NCBI GenBank assembly: GCA_948144175.1
Contig: CANXME010002427.1
Span: 1 to 64,000 of the forward strand
Direction of reading: 5' to 3'
DNA length: 64,000 nucleotides
DNA from: Closterium sp. NIES-65
Taxonomy: Eukaryota > Streptophyta > Zygnematophyceae > Desmidiales > Closteriaceae
Part shown: piece by piece, positions 9,967 through 19,765 of the stretch
Layout: every line of letters starts with the position of its first letter
How positions within the stretch are numbered: position 1 is the first letter of the stretch
The notes under the pieces: generated by a model
The model's database searches: none
What the model was told of the DNA's origin: nothing
Seen by the model: only the letters and a program-made list of their open reading frames with translations
Program-made: the position numbers and the translations under genes

Positions 9967-11151
9967 TTCTAGACTGCACGAAGAAAAGAGCGATTGCAAG
10001 GAAGCGACTGGTCGAGAGAGCGAGACGTGATGCTCGGCGAACGCACAGAACGCTTCTCAATGACAGGAAAAGCCTCGGAATTATAAAATGGGAAGACAGC
10101 TATCGCCTACGAGTAATCCCGCCTAAAACGGATTAGACGTAGGAGCCTACGGTGAAGGAACTAAGGGCTCTGCTTCCTGAAACTATGAAGCAGAATTGCA
10201 TATGTGGTTGCTGGTGATTTGTGGTTGCTGAAATGCGTGACTGTGTGCAGAAGTGGGCTTACGTCGGATTCTGATCATTCATGAATTACCTCGAGCTTGC
10301 CGAATGGATCAGACTAAACTGGCGTAGACCAGCTACACCTATTTGTCTATTCCCCAAACCGAAGCTAACCGAAGCGACCAATTCGTCTTGCTGCTGTCCA
10401 CGCTTTTTCTTCGTCGCTCGCCTGGCAAATTCCTCGATAATGTCGAGGGGTTGTGGCTGGGATTGGAGGCTTTTCGTCCACACTCCATGCGCTGCTGGCT
10501 CGGCTGCTGTCCACACCACGCCTCGGGAATTTTCTGAATTTCGAGGGCGTCTTTGGTTTGAACTTTTGTGAAACATCGACTGCTTGTCTATATATACTGC
10601 ACCACATTTCAAGACAAGAATGTTAAAGCCCAGCCCTTGAATTACAGAAAAGCCCTCACAAACTGGCCCCAGTTTGTGTCGCGCCCCCTACTGGGTGCAG
10701 GGCACAAGGCTTTCGGAACTTTTCCGAGCCTCCAAGTGCCTGCCTTTCCGAACCAAATTTTCCCGCGTTGACACCCTTGAGCAATTCGGGTGTTGCCCTT
10801 TAAAGCAGATTCTCCATTTAGAACAATGTTCCAATCACTTCTACTTGTACGCACGTCCTCAGTTCTTTCGATTACCTCCTTGCGTCAGCAGCGGCCCACA
10901 GGCCGTGTTCCAAACCAGGACACAGAACAGACACCACCACCACACCACACACCGACACCCGTGACGCTAGCAAGGCCCAGACCTGCCTCCCCAAGTCTGC
11001 GAGAATGGCCCAACGACTGGTCGAAGGGGCGTTGTCGCTTCACGTGGACACTAGAGGGGTCTGGGTCCGAGGCGACAAGGTGTGGTGTGGGTGAACTCCC
11101 CAAGCCAAGCTTGTACGCAAGGTAGACTACACTTGAAGCGCTTCCTTGCAC
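9967..11151. other. Intergenic region upstream of GSH1
   Basis: Holds the GSH1 promoter side. A TTATAA-like AT-rich motif at about 10080-10090 could be a weak TATA element, roughly 115 bp upstream of the GSH1 start. Short reading frames on both strands around 10281-10600 look non-coding to me. No transposon ends were noticed. Confidence 0.4.
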
Positions 11152-11425
11152 TGTAAGGATTTACAGAATCCTTACTGAGGCACTCGTTAGCGAGGACATC
11201 CCGAGGGTCACGCGACGAACATGTCCTTCCTATTTCGTCGCACCGAACCACTCCCGAGTCGCCTCCGCTCCAATCGCAATCATCACCGAGCCATCCTCGC
11301 CCAACCTCTCCGCCTAGCTAGGACTTGCCCTATTTAGTCGTGCCTTTCTCATTGTATCGTCATTCGGTAATCAGTTCATTCTCGTTATTCGATATTCTGC
11401 GCACTCTGCAAGTTCATTCATAACA
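11152..11425 (+). mobile_element. Solo LTR with intact target-site duplication
   Basis: A 274-bp LTR running TGTAAGG...CATAACA, flanked by perfect 5-bp duplications TGCAC (11147-11151 and 11426-11430). It is homologous, in opposite orientation, to the LTR at 1185-1459; shared blocks include GCACCGA.CCA, CCGAGTCGCC and GCCTAGCTAG. No internal region is attached, so it is the product of LTR-LTR recombination. Confidence 0.85.
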
Positions 11426-11464
11426 TGCACTACAAAGGGCAATGTAAAACATATAAACAGCTAA

Positions 11465-14400
11465 TTACATAATACCTCGCCGTCTGGCGTATGTGCGTAG
11501 AGCCAAAAATACAACTGCAGACAGTGACACGACACTGCCTGCTGCGATGGGGAACGCTAATGAGGTATCTTCGAAGGATGATACCAGATTCATGCCTGGG
11601 ACGGATCGAAGGGTGGCAAGAGCAACGAAAAACACCCCTGATGAATTCCTACCGTCAATGCCAGCCTGGAAGTGCAACAATGGCAACAACGAAACTCCCG
11701 GCTGTGGAATGTATAGACACGAAGATTGAAACTTACCTCATCCTACACTAGCACACTCACACAGCATGAACACTTCACGCATGGCAAATGACAGTAGCTA
11801 AGGCACAAGTCACACACCTATCAAGCAACAAAGGCTTACAGAAGACAGCAGCAATGGAGCCCCCCTAAGGGGTGACTTTTGGTTCGACTCAACAGACAAC
11901 AGCCAAGGCACACAACACATCACACACCTATCAATAACCAGATGCTTACCGAAGACAGCAGCAATGGAGCCACCCACGGCGAGCGAGCATGTAGCCATGT
12001 TGACAAGCACGTCGAGCTCAATCAGCTGATTGCGCGCACTGCATGGAGCGAGAAAAGGAAGGCACACACACATTACACACATAAGACGGCAATAGAGCCC
12101 CCCACAGCCACTGAGCATGTCGCCATGTTGACAAGCACGTCGAGCTCGATCAGCGGATTGCGCGCACTGCACGAAGTACAAAAACAAGAAGGTGACTTAA
12201 GAAAACAACAAACGAAGTCGCGCGCCTCAGCACACTGACTACATACCAGAAAGAAACAAAAGAAGGAAAAAGAGAAGAAAAGCAGATGGGCAGCAGCTGT
12301 TCCACTCGCTCACCTGCCACTAATCACTCACCTGCCATTAATCACTCACCTGCCATTAATCACTCACCTGCCACTAATCACTCACCTGCCATTAATCACT
12401 CACCTGCCACTTATCACTCACCTGCCATTAATCACTCACCTGCCATTTAATCACCCACCTGTCCAGAGCAGTTCTGAGGTACTCCGAAGTGGCATCGGAC
12501 ATGGACAGCAGCTGCTCTGCCTGTTCCCCTATCTGCACCACCCACGCCATTATCACTTCCCTACTACCACCGCTCACCTATCGCCATCCACTCAACTACC
12601 AACATACACTCACCTGTCCAGCGCGGTTCTGAGGTATTCCGAAGTGGCATCGGACATGGACAGCAGCTGCTCCACCTCTTCCTCTACCTTCCCCCCCATG
12701 CCACTCTCACTCTCCTATCGCCACTCACTCATATGCCATCCCTCACTCACCTGTCCAGAGCAGTTCTGAGGTATTCCGACGTGGCATCGGACATGGAAAG
12801 CAGCTGCTCCGCCTCCCCCACCACCTCCTCCATGCGCCTCAGGTGATCCTCCAGCAGCTCCTCCACCTCGCTGTGCTCCGCGCTGTTAGCAGTCCCATGG
12901 GGGAGCGACGATTTTCGTGACAGGTACATCTCTGCCATGTCCTGCCAGGGACGGGGGTTGAACGGACAGGATTGGAACACACACGTGAAGGGAGCCTTTT
13001 GAGACGTCTCAAAACACGTGAAGGGAGCCCACACCCCCCCCCCCCCCACCTCTTCCATGCGCCTCAGCTGACTTTTGAGTCGACTCAAAAGTCACCCCCC
13101 CCCCCCACCTCTTCCATGCGCCTCAGCTGACTTTTGAGTCGACTCAAAAGTCACCCCCCCCCCCCCCACCTCTTCCATGCGCCTCAGCTGACTTTTGAGT
13201 CGACTCAAAAGTCACCCCCCCCCCCCCCCACCTCTTCCATGCGCCTCAGCTGACTTTTGAGTCGACTCAAAAGTCACCCCCCCCCCCCCCACCTCTTCCA
13301 TGCGCCTCAGCTGACTTTTGAGTCGACTCAAAAGTCACCCCCCCCCCCCCACCTCTTCCATGCGCCTCAGGTGGTCTTCCGACAATTCCTCCACCTCGCT
13401 GTGCTTCCCACTGTTGGTTTCCCCTAGGAGAAAGAAAGGCTTTCCTTGACAGGTGCATCTTTGCCATGTCCTGCGGGAAAGGGAAGGGAAGGGACGTCGG
13501 AGGAGGAGCATGTAAGCCGCCTCCCCCACCACCTCGTCCATGCGCCTCAGGTGGTCTTCCAACAACTCCTCCACTTTTGAGTCGACTCAAAAGTCAACCC
13601 GCCTCAGGTGGTCGTCCAAAAACTCCTCCACGTTGCTGTGCTCCCCACCCCATTGCTGGTGGCACCAGAGGTGAGGGAGGCTTTCTTTTGAGGCGCCTCA
13701 AAACGACTTTTGAGGCGCCTCAAAACTCCTCCACGTTGCTGTGCTCCCCTTCCCACTGCTGGTGGCACCAGAGGTGAGGGAGGCTTTCCTCGACAGGTAC
13801 ATCGCGGCCATCTCCTGACATGGAATGGAAAGAAAAAACACGTTTCATCCCACCCTCACCATCTATGTTACGAGACGCCTCAAAAGCAGGAAGAAAAGAC
13901 GCACTCATCCCCTCCCCACCCTGAGCACTGCGGATTTACTTGACTCTCATTCGTAGACTCAGCATCTCGTTTTCAGAGGCCTCCTTCTGAGGCTCCTCAG
14001 ATGAATTCTATACCAAACCATGCTCACCTCATCATTTGACAGCACTTCACGGACGGCGTTGCAGATCTGGTTGGCGCTCCTCTCCAGCCACAGCAGCTCA
14101 ATTTCAGCTCTCAGGAGTCAGGAACGCCTTTACACACATCCCCTCCACCCCCTTCCCCTCATGTGCTCACCTCATCATTCGACAGCACTTCCCGGACGGC
14201 GTTGCATATCTGATTCGCGCTCCGCTCCAGCCGCAGCAGCTCGTTCTTGGCTCTCAGAAACGCCTCTTGCTCCGCCATGGCCCGCTCATACGGCACTCGC
14301 CCCCCGGCGAACGCCCTCAAGCCCTGGTACACGCCCGGGAATATGGACGCGTACTTGACCTTCAGAGTCACCCCGACCTCGTCTAGAAGGGCCTCTAGGA

Positions 14401-17400
14401 CTTGGAATTCAAACGGGGTGGGTGCGACCCTGGGTATGGTCAGGGCTGCTGTGGACTGGGGAGGGTGTTTCGTGCTGTTATTGTTCGTGGTGTTGTCGTT
14501 GGTGGTGGTAGTGGTACTAGCATCCCTCATGTCTATCTTACTCTCTCCAGCACCCCTTCCACTCGCCTCTCCACCACTCCCAACCACCACTCCACCCCTC
14601 ACAACCTCTACTCCTCCCGTCCTTCCCCTCCCTTCCAGATGCTCCACCCACCTCCTCTCTTCCCCTCCCTTAGCCTTCTCCTGCTCCCTCGTTTCCCTTC
14701 TTACCCACCCCCCACTTCCTCCATCCACTCTGCTCCCCTCCTCCCCTTTTTCCCCTCCCCTTTGCCTTGTCTTCGCCTCACCCTCCCTTACAAGCACCTC
14801 CCCTTGTGACATTAGACTGGGCTGCTCCGACTGACCTAACTGGCCCGGCTGACCCAACTGCCCTGCCTGACCAGGCTTTAACAGAACACCGTCTTTCTGA
14901 GTCAACTCCAGCAGAAGCACCTCCCCGTATCGCTCCCACTGCCCGTCACTCCCAATCAAATGCCCATCCCCGTGCTCCCGCCCCCCCTCCCCCTCCTCCT
15001 CCTCTCCATTCGAAGCTTCACTGAACCTTCCCTTGCTTTCTTTCTCCAAATCCTCCAGCCATCGCTTGTTCCTCCTCCTCTCCTCCTCTCTCTGCCTCCT
15101 CGCCCTCCACTCCTCTCTCCTCCTCTCAGATACCTCCTCCTGCCACCCCTGACACCACTCCTCTTCTCGCTCATCAGTCCTCCCACCATCCGTCCCATCA
15201 TCCCTTTTAGCACCCCCTCTCCTCTCCTCCCTCTCCTCTTCTAAGAAAATTCCCTCCCTTCTCTCTCCATGCCCCCTCGCTTCATAATCATCCTCTCCTC
15301 TCCCACACACTCCCGTCACCTCCCTCCCACTCTCCCTACACCTGCTTTCCTCACCACCCCACACATCAGAACCCCACTGCTCTCGCCCCTGCCCCTGCCC
15401 CTCCCCCTGCCCCTGCCCCTGTACCTCTCCATATTCCTGCCCCAGTACCTTCTGCTGCCCTTCCTGTCGCTGCTGCCTCTCCTGCAGCTGTTCCTCCCGT
15501 TCCAGCTCCCTTAGCTCCACCCCCCTCTTATCCCTTCCCTCCTCCAATCCACGCACCTCACTCCCCTGAGGTTCACCCCCGCAGTCAGAAAACACCGTCA
15601 CAGCACCCGAGAAAAACGTATCCGACCCCGAAAACGAAGCTGGGGAGGAGGGCGATGGGGGAGAGCAAACATCACACCCAGCACCCCCACCACCAGAACC
15701 AGCACCAGCAGCAGCAGCAGCAGCGGCCGAGCGCGAAGCAGAGAGGCGGCGCAGGAGGGTGGGGATGAGTCGTTGCCGCACGCGGGGCGAGGAGGTGTTG
15801 AGGACGTAGGCGCGGTTGGCTGTGATGACTGCTCTCACGTGCGCCAGACTCACCACTATGGCCCGCGGGCGGATGAGAATGGTGGGGATCTGTAGAGGGG
15901 GGATATGGGGAATAAGGAGACCAGTCACGGGAAGTGGTTGGAAGTGGGGAGAGAGTACAGGAAAGGAGAGGGAAGATAGTGGGGAAGAGGAGGTGTTGAG
16001 GACATATGCGCGGTTGGCTGTGATGACTGCCCTCACGTGCGCCAGACTCACCACTATGGCCCGTGGGCGGATGAGGATAGTGGGGATCTGTGGCACAAAG
16101 GACAAGGGCCGGGGGATAAGGGGGAAGGGAGGGGTAGAGACAGGAGAGGAAAAAGAGAGGATGGGAGGTGTTGAAGACGTAGGCGCAGTTGGCTGTGATG
16201 ACTGCCCTCACGTGCACGAGACTCACCAGTATGGCCCACGGGCGGCGGGCGGATGAGGACAGTGAAAATCTAGTTGGGTTGGGTGGAGGAGGACGGGGGA
16301 AGCGGGGGTAGAGAAAGGCGGGGGAAGAGAAAAAAGAGGAGATGTTGAGACGTAGGCTTTTGAGTCGACTCAAAAGTCGACCCAAAAGTCGACTCAAAAG
16401 AGGAGATGTTGAGACGTAGGCGCGGTTGGCTGTGATGACTGCTCTCACGTGCGCCAGACTCGAGAATGAGAATAAAAGGGATCTAGGGGATGGGTCGAGT
16501 CCGGGTAGAATTCGGAAGAGGAGAGGAAAGAAAGCGGGGAGAGGAAGTGTTGAGGGCAGCTAACCTGGTTAGGCAGCTAACCTGGTTCGGCAGCTAACCT
16601 GGTTCGGCAGCTAACCTGGTTCGGCAGCTAACCTGGTTCGGCAGCTCACCTGGTTCGGCAGCTAACCTGGTTCAGTAGCTCACCTGGTTCGGCAGCTAAC
16701 CTGGTTCGGCAGCTCACCTGGTTCGGCAGCTCACCTGGTTTGGCAGCTAACCTGGTTCGGCAGCTCACCTGGTTTGGTAGCCCAACTGGATCGGCAGCCT
16801 ACATGATTGGCAAGCCACCTGGTTCGGCAGCCCACCTGGTTCGGTAGCTTCATCGCCGCACCTGGTTCTGCAGGGCGGAAATGACCACTCGCAGGTCCCT
16901 CAGCGCAAGGCCGGTCTCAAAACCGAGCTCGGACTTCCGCAGCGCCACCATGAAGCCACGCATGGGGTCTGATGCTGCCTGTGCGGGGGGGGGGGGGGGG
17001 GAGGGGAGGGGAAGCGGGGGGGCTTGAAAAAGAGGTGGAGGAGGAGTGAGCGACAATGGAAGGATGGCATTCGAGACCTCAAACATGCAAGGCCGGTCTG
17101 AAAACCAAGCTCAGACTTACGCAGCGCAACCATGAAGCCATGCATGGGGTCTGATGCTGCCTGTGAGAAAGGATGGGAGAACACAACGAGGAGAGGTGGG
17201 ATAGAAAATCAGGGGACGAAATGAGAGGGAGAAAAAGAGAGAATGTAACGGGTGAGAAGATATACTCTTATCTATAGCTTAGTCGGATCTTTCTAATGCT
17301 CATTTACGCAGCTTGAATTTGAAACGCCTCCTCCAGCTTCGACCGCCCTGCCCCTCCTCTCCTGCATGCTCGTGTGGGTCTAAGCAGAGTGCCATGCACA

Positions 17401-18269
17401 CTCTCATGCACACCTGCCAGCCACTCACTTGAATCTGAAACGCCTCCACCAGCTTCGACCGCCCCGCCTCCCCAGCATACTCTCGTGCCATGCACATCTG
17501 CCTACGACTCACGAGTTTGAGTCAACTCAAAACTCGCACCCCATGCACGTCGCACAATCCACACCTGCCAGCCACTCACTTGAATCTGAAACGCCTCCAC
17601 CAGCTTGGACCGCCCCGCCTCCCCAGCATGCTCGCTTGAGCCCTCAAGGGCGGGCTGCAGCCCCCTCACACCCGCCTTGCCCGTGTCACCTGTCGTGCCT
17701 GTCACCACTGCTGCCGGCGCCGAGGCATGAAACACCCTCACATGCGGGGAAGAAGGCTGCAGCCCCCCCACACCCGCCTTGCCTGTGTCACCCCCAGTTG
17801 CACCGCCTGTAACCACTGCTGCCAGCGCAGAGGCATGAAACACCCTCACATGCGGGGAAGAAGGCTGCAGCCCCCCCACACCCGCCTTGCCTGTGTCACC
17901 CCCAGTTGCACCGCCTGTAACCACTGCTGCCAGCGCAGAGGCATGAAACACCCTCACATGCGGGGAAGGGTGAAGGCTCCGGACACCCGCCCTGCCCGTG
18001 TCACCGGTAGGTCCACTGGTAACCACCGCTGCCAGCACAGAGGCAGCTGGCGAACGCGACCTGGAGTTCTCGAAAGTCTTGCAGGTATCGGCAATTCTGA
18101 GGACGTGTTTCGTGTTGGAGGAGTTGGAGCAGGGAGAGTTGACGGAATTGCTTATTACGCGTATGAGCTGATTCTTGGGAAGTGCAAAGGGAAGTCTGGA
18201 AGCAACAGGTGCGGTTTCACTGGCGTGGAGGAGCCAGGCGAGGCACCGCCTTCTGGCTAACGACCCCAT
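11465..18269 (-). CDS. MRS2: MRS2/CorA-type magnesium transporter with a large insertion
   Basis: A Mg2+ channel of the CorA/MRS2 superfamily. Exons (minus): 18269-17580, 16978-16862, 15889-14171, 12941-12751, 12038-11950, 11595-11465; 2937 nt, 978 aa, phases consistent. Family features: LRKSELGFETGLALRDLRVV, PTILIRPRAIVVSLAHVRAVITA, PFEFQVLEALLDEV, DMAEMYLSRK and RNQLIEL, then TM1, the GMN signature (about 936-938, split by the last intron) and TM2 with a basic C-terminus. Typical plant members are about 400-450 aa. The excess is an N-terminal extension with 36-residue repeats and a low-complexity, charged (E/R/G-rich) insertion of about 430 residues inside exon 3. The extension may target an organelle; this is not certain. 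Several exons have decayed duplicates. Whether the insertion is translated or partly spliced out is open. Confidence 0.85.
11830..12171 (-). repeat. Extra copies of MRS2 exon 5
   Basis: A nearly full second copy of exon 5 (acceptor CAG|TGCGCGCAATC) at about 12100-12171, upstream of the chosen exon 12038-11950, and a short copy of its 3' end at about 11836-11872 downstream. A degenerate palindrome (CTTTTGGTTCGACTCAA-like) sits at 11874-11890. The upstream copy lacks an obvious in-phase donor. Confidence 0.65.
12302..12460 (-). repeat. 18-bp tandem array of MRS2 exon 4 donor sequence
   Basis: About nine units of ACTCACCTGCCATTAATC. On the minus strand each reads GGCAG|GTGAGTGATTAA, a 5' splice-site-like sequence. 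It lies downstream of exon 4 and of two large copies of its 3' end. Confidence 0.8.
12461..12700 (-). repeat. Two copies of MRS2 exon 4 end with donor
   Basis: Copies at about 12461-12535 and 12612-12690 repeat the last roughly 70 bp of exon 4 (LLSMSDATSEYLRTAL) and its GTGAG donor with few changes. Either could serve as an alternative 3' segment if an acceptor were available. The full exon is 12941-12751. Confidence 0.75.
12997..13014. repeat. Palindrome, ACGT centre
   Basis: A perfect palindrome, TTTTGAGACGTCTCAAAA. It is flanked on both sides by copies of a short segment containing CACGTGAAGGGAGCC. Confidence 0.9.
13021..13370 (-). repeat. Array of about 60-bp units, each with a TCGA-centred palindrome and a C-run
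   Basis: Five consecutive 26-bp palindromes (TGAC-TTTTGAGTCGACTCAAAA-GTCA) at about 13069-13094, 13128-13153, 13189-13214, 13250-13275 and 13311-13336. Each is separated by a run of C and CACCTCTTCCATGCGCCTCA, a fragment of MRS2 exon 4. This is the clearest case of the palindrome and its flanking exon fragment being amplified together. Confidence 0.9.
13360..13830 (-). repeat. Two decayed copies of MRS2 exon 4 with palindromes
   Basis: Minus-strand copies of exon 4 (DMAKMHLSRKAF... from about 13470, and EMAAMYLSRKASL... from about 13815) containing frame breaks. A 22-bp TCGA palindrome lies at 13573-13594, and two GCGC palindromes (TTTTGAGGCGCCTCAAAA) lie at 13686-13703 and 13708-13725, at junctions between duplicated pieces. 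Confidence 0.75.
14026..14104 (-). repeat. Copy of MRS2 exon 3 end with donor
   Basis: Repeats the last roughly 75 bp of exon 3 (LLWLERSANQICNAVREVLSNDE) and its GAG|GTGAGC donor with a few substitutions, downstream of the real donor at 14170. Confidence 0.75.
15990..16465 (-). repeat. Three copies of MRS2 exon 3 start
   Basis: Copies of the exon 3 5' part (IPTILIRPRAIVVSLAHVRAVITANRAYV) at about 15995-16090, 16165-16270 and 16405-16462, upstream of the intact exon start at 15889. The first keeps a perfect acceptor and frame for about 30 codons. A palindrome CTTTTGAGTCGACTCAAAAG (16357-16376), followed by a second half-copy, separates the last two. Confidence 0.75.
16555..16861 (-). repeat. 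Tandem array of MRS2 exon 2 splice donors (17-bp unit)
   Basis: About 17 units of a 17-bp repeat. On the minus strand most read GAACCAG|GTTAGCTGCC or GAACCAG|GTGAGCTGCC, the last codons of exon 2 and its 5' splice site. The array begins immediately after the real donor at 16861. The 17-bp period is not a multiple of three. Confidence 0.88.
17084..17166 (-). repeat. Copy of MRS2 exon 2
   Basis: A near-identical copy of the first two thirds of exon 2, with its CACAG|GCAGCATCAGAC acceptor, upstream of the intact exon. It diverges after the TGLA codons and lacks the exon 2 donor. Confidence 0.75.
17310..17500 (-). repeat. Two copies of MRS2 exon 1 end
   Basis: Copies of the codons for HAGE-GRSKLVEAFQIQ at about 17318-17375 and 17424-17480, downstream of the intact exon 1 end (17580). 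The first of these keeps the CAA|GTGAGTGG donor; the more distal copy runs into a stop. A degenerate palindrome (GAGTTTGAGTCAACTCAAAACTC) at 17513-17535 separates copy and exon. Confidence 0.7.
17640..17982 (-). repeat. 108-bp coding minisatellite in MRS2 exon 1
   Basis: Roughly three and a half units with a 108-bp period (36 residues, frame-preserving) encoding AVVTGGATGGDTGKAG...SPHVRVFHAS-type repeats. The two central units are essentially identical at DNA level, which suggests recent expansion or gene conversion. Confidence 0.85.
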
Positions 18270-19765
18270 GGCAGAGGACGGCGGTGACAGCTGGAAAGAC
18301 GTGCCTTTTCACGAGGTGCCTTTTGAGTCGACTGAAAGGTCAAAAGCGAAAGAAAACATTCATAATTTGGCGCGGAGGAGCCAGGCGAGGCATTGCCTTC
18401 TGGGAAGCGACCCCATGGTAGGCTGTGGTTGTAGGGACGTCTGGAAGATTCAGAAACATGGGGAATGCAGCTTTGATCCGAGTGTGCGAGGTCGAGTTTA
18501 GAGCGCTCGAAAAAACCGCAGGGCGATGGAACCGCTGGAAGATTCAGTGACTTGGAGAAAGAAGCCCTCACCGGCGAGCACGAGGTGTGATCACGAGGCC
18601 TTCGCAGCCCACCTGTCCTCTTTTGACAGCTCGAGCACGAGGTGTGATCACGGGAAGATTCATAAACATGGAGAACAAAAGTCCCGACGAGAGAGCACGA
18701 GGTCAGGAGCACGAGGTCTACTCGCCGTAAGCTTCAGGAACATGGAAAAGGTTGATTGCACGGAACATGTAGAGCCCGCAGGGCGACGTGACACGTAGAA
18801 AGCCGTTTGGACGGCGGAGAACGAGGTCGACTTTTGAAGCGCTTTAAAAACCCGCAGGGCGACGGAACTGCTGGAAGCTTCCGGAAGATGAAGAAAGAAA
18901 CCTTGACCGAAACGCACGAGGTTTACTCTCTGTAAGATTCAGGAGCATGGAGAATGAAGCCTTGACCGGCGAAAGCGTAGTCTTTGCAAGAACGATATCG
19001 TGAGGAACGAGAGGCTGTAGCGAGGTCGGTGCCGTCGTGGATTGCTGAGAAATGAAACTGATCTGATGGGGACGGAGCGAAAAAAACAACGTCGCGCCTT
19101 GAGTTGACAATAGTACTCCTAAATGAAGCTATAAAGACCACAAAAACTTTCAATAGTCCCACAAGTCAAGGATGATCCCAAACGGCCCACAACAGAGTAG
19201 AACCGAGCGAGTAGAATCAAGATGACTGGTCCGTGAAATCTCGTGGTTTTTGGTCCTGAATCAGAACTTGGTTTCGTGAGGAAACTCATGCACGAGGCAT
19301 CAGTTTGCGAAACCTATGACGACCAACGTTACCCTTCGTAGTTGTACTCGCAATGAAGACAGCTTCCACAGATGAGTAGCGCGCTGATTCGTCAGGATTC
19401 GCCAGCTGCCACCAGCGCGAGCCAATGAAAAGCACCCACCTCCAATGCAGGAGGAACAAGAAAATAAATACACATTCTGGATTTTTCAAATACGCAGCTT
19501 TACACATCTGAGATTGGCGATTGTAGTTTAGCATCGGAGCACTCAACACCGGGAATACTGTGCCACTTATTCCTCGGTTTCACCAGTATGTGGTTTTGGC
19601 GGCTACGCGGTGAGGCAACGGATCCAAACACGAGCCGCCCGTAGTTTTTGGACGACCTTACCGCCAGTCCTTCTCGCTCCTTGCTAACCGTTACTCACGC
19701 TCCCTTAGTGCTCCCCCTCCCTCGTCGCTTGCGCGGCGTTCCTAACACCACCGTCTGCTGTCGTC
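18270..19765. other. Shared upstream region of divergent MRS2 and uL3m genes
   Basis: About 1.5 kb between two divergent start codons. 18360-18420 is a diverged copy of the MRS2 first-exon start (GAGGAGCCAGGCGAGGCA...CCCCATGG), with a degenerate palindrome (CTTTTGAGTCGACTGAAAGG) at 18321-18340 between copy and gene. From about 18500 to 19000 there are three dispersed diverged copies of a segment containing CCGCAGGGCGA and GAGCACGAGGT. A degenerate palindrome CTTTTGAAGCGCTTTAAAA lies at 18832-18850. I see no further gene. Confidence 0.55.

Noticed and set aside
15269..15514. Plus-strand Pro/Leu-rich frames
   Set aside because: They are the antisense of the charged low-complexity part of MRS2 exon 3.
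14159..16105. A single 648-codon minus-strand gene
   Set aside because: Only 15889-14171 of it fits the MRS2 splice phases; the upstream part consists of duplicated exon starts and intron sequence.
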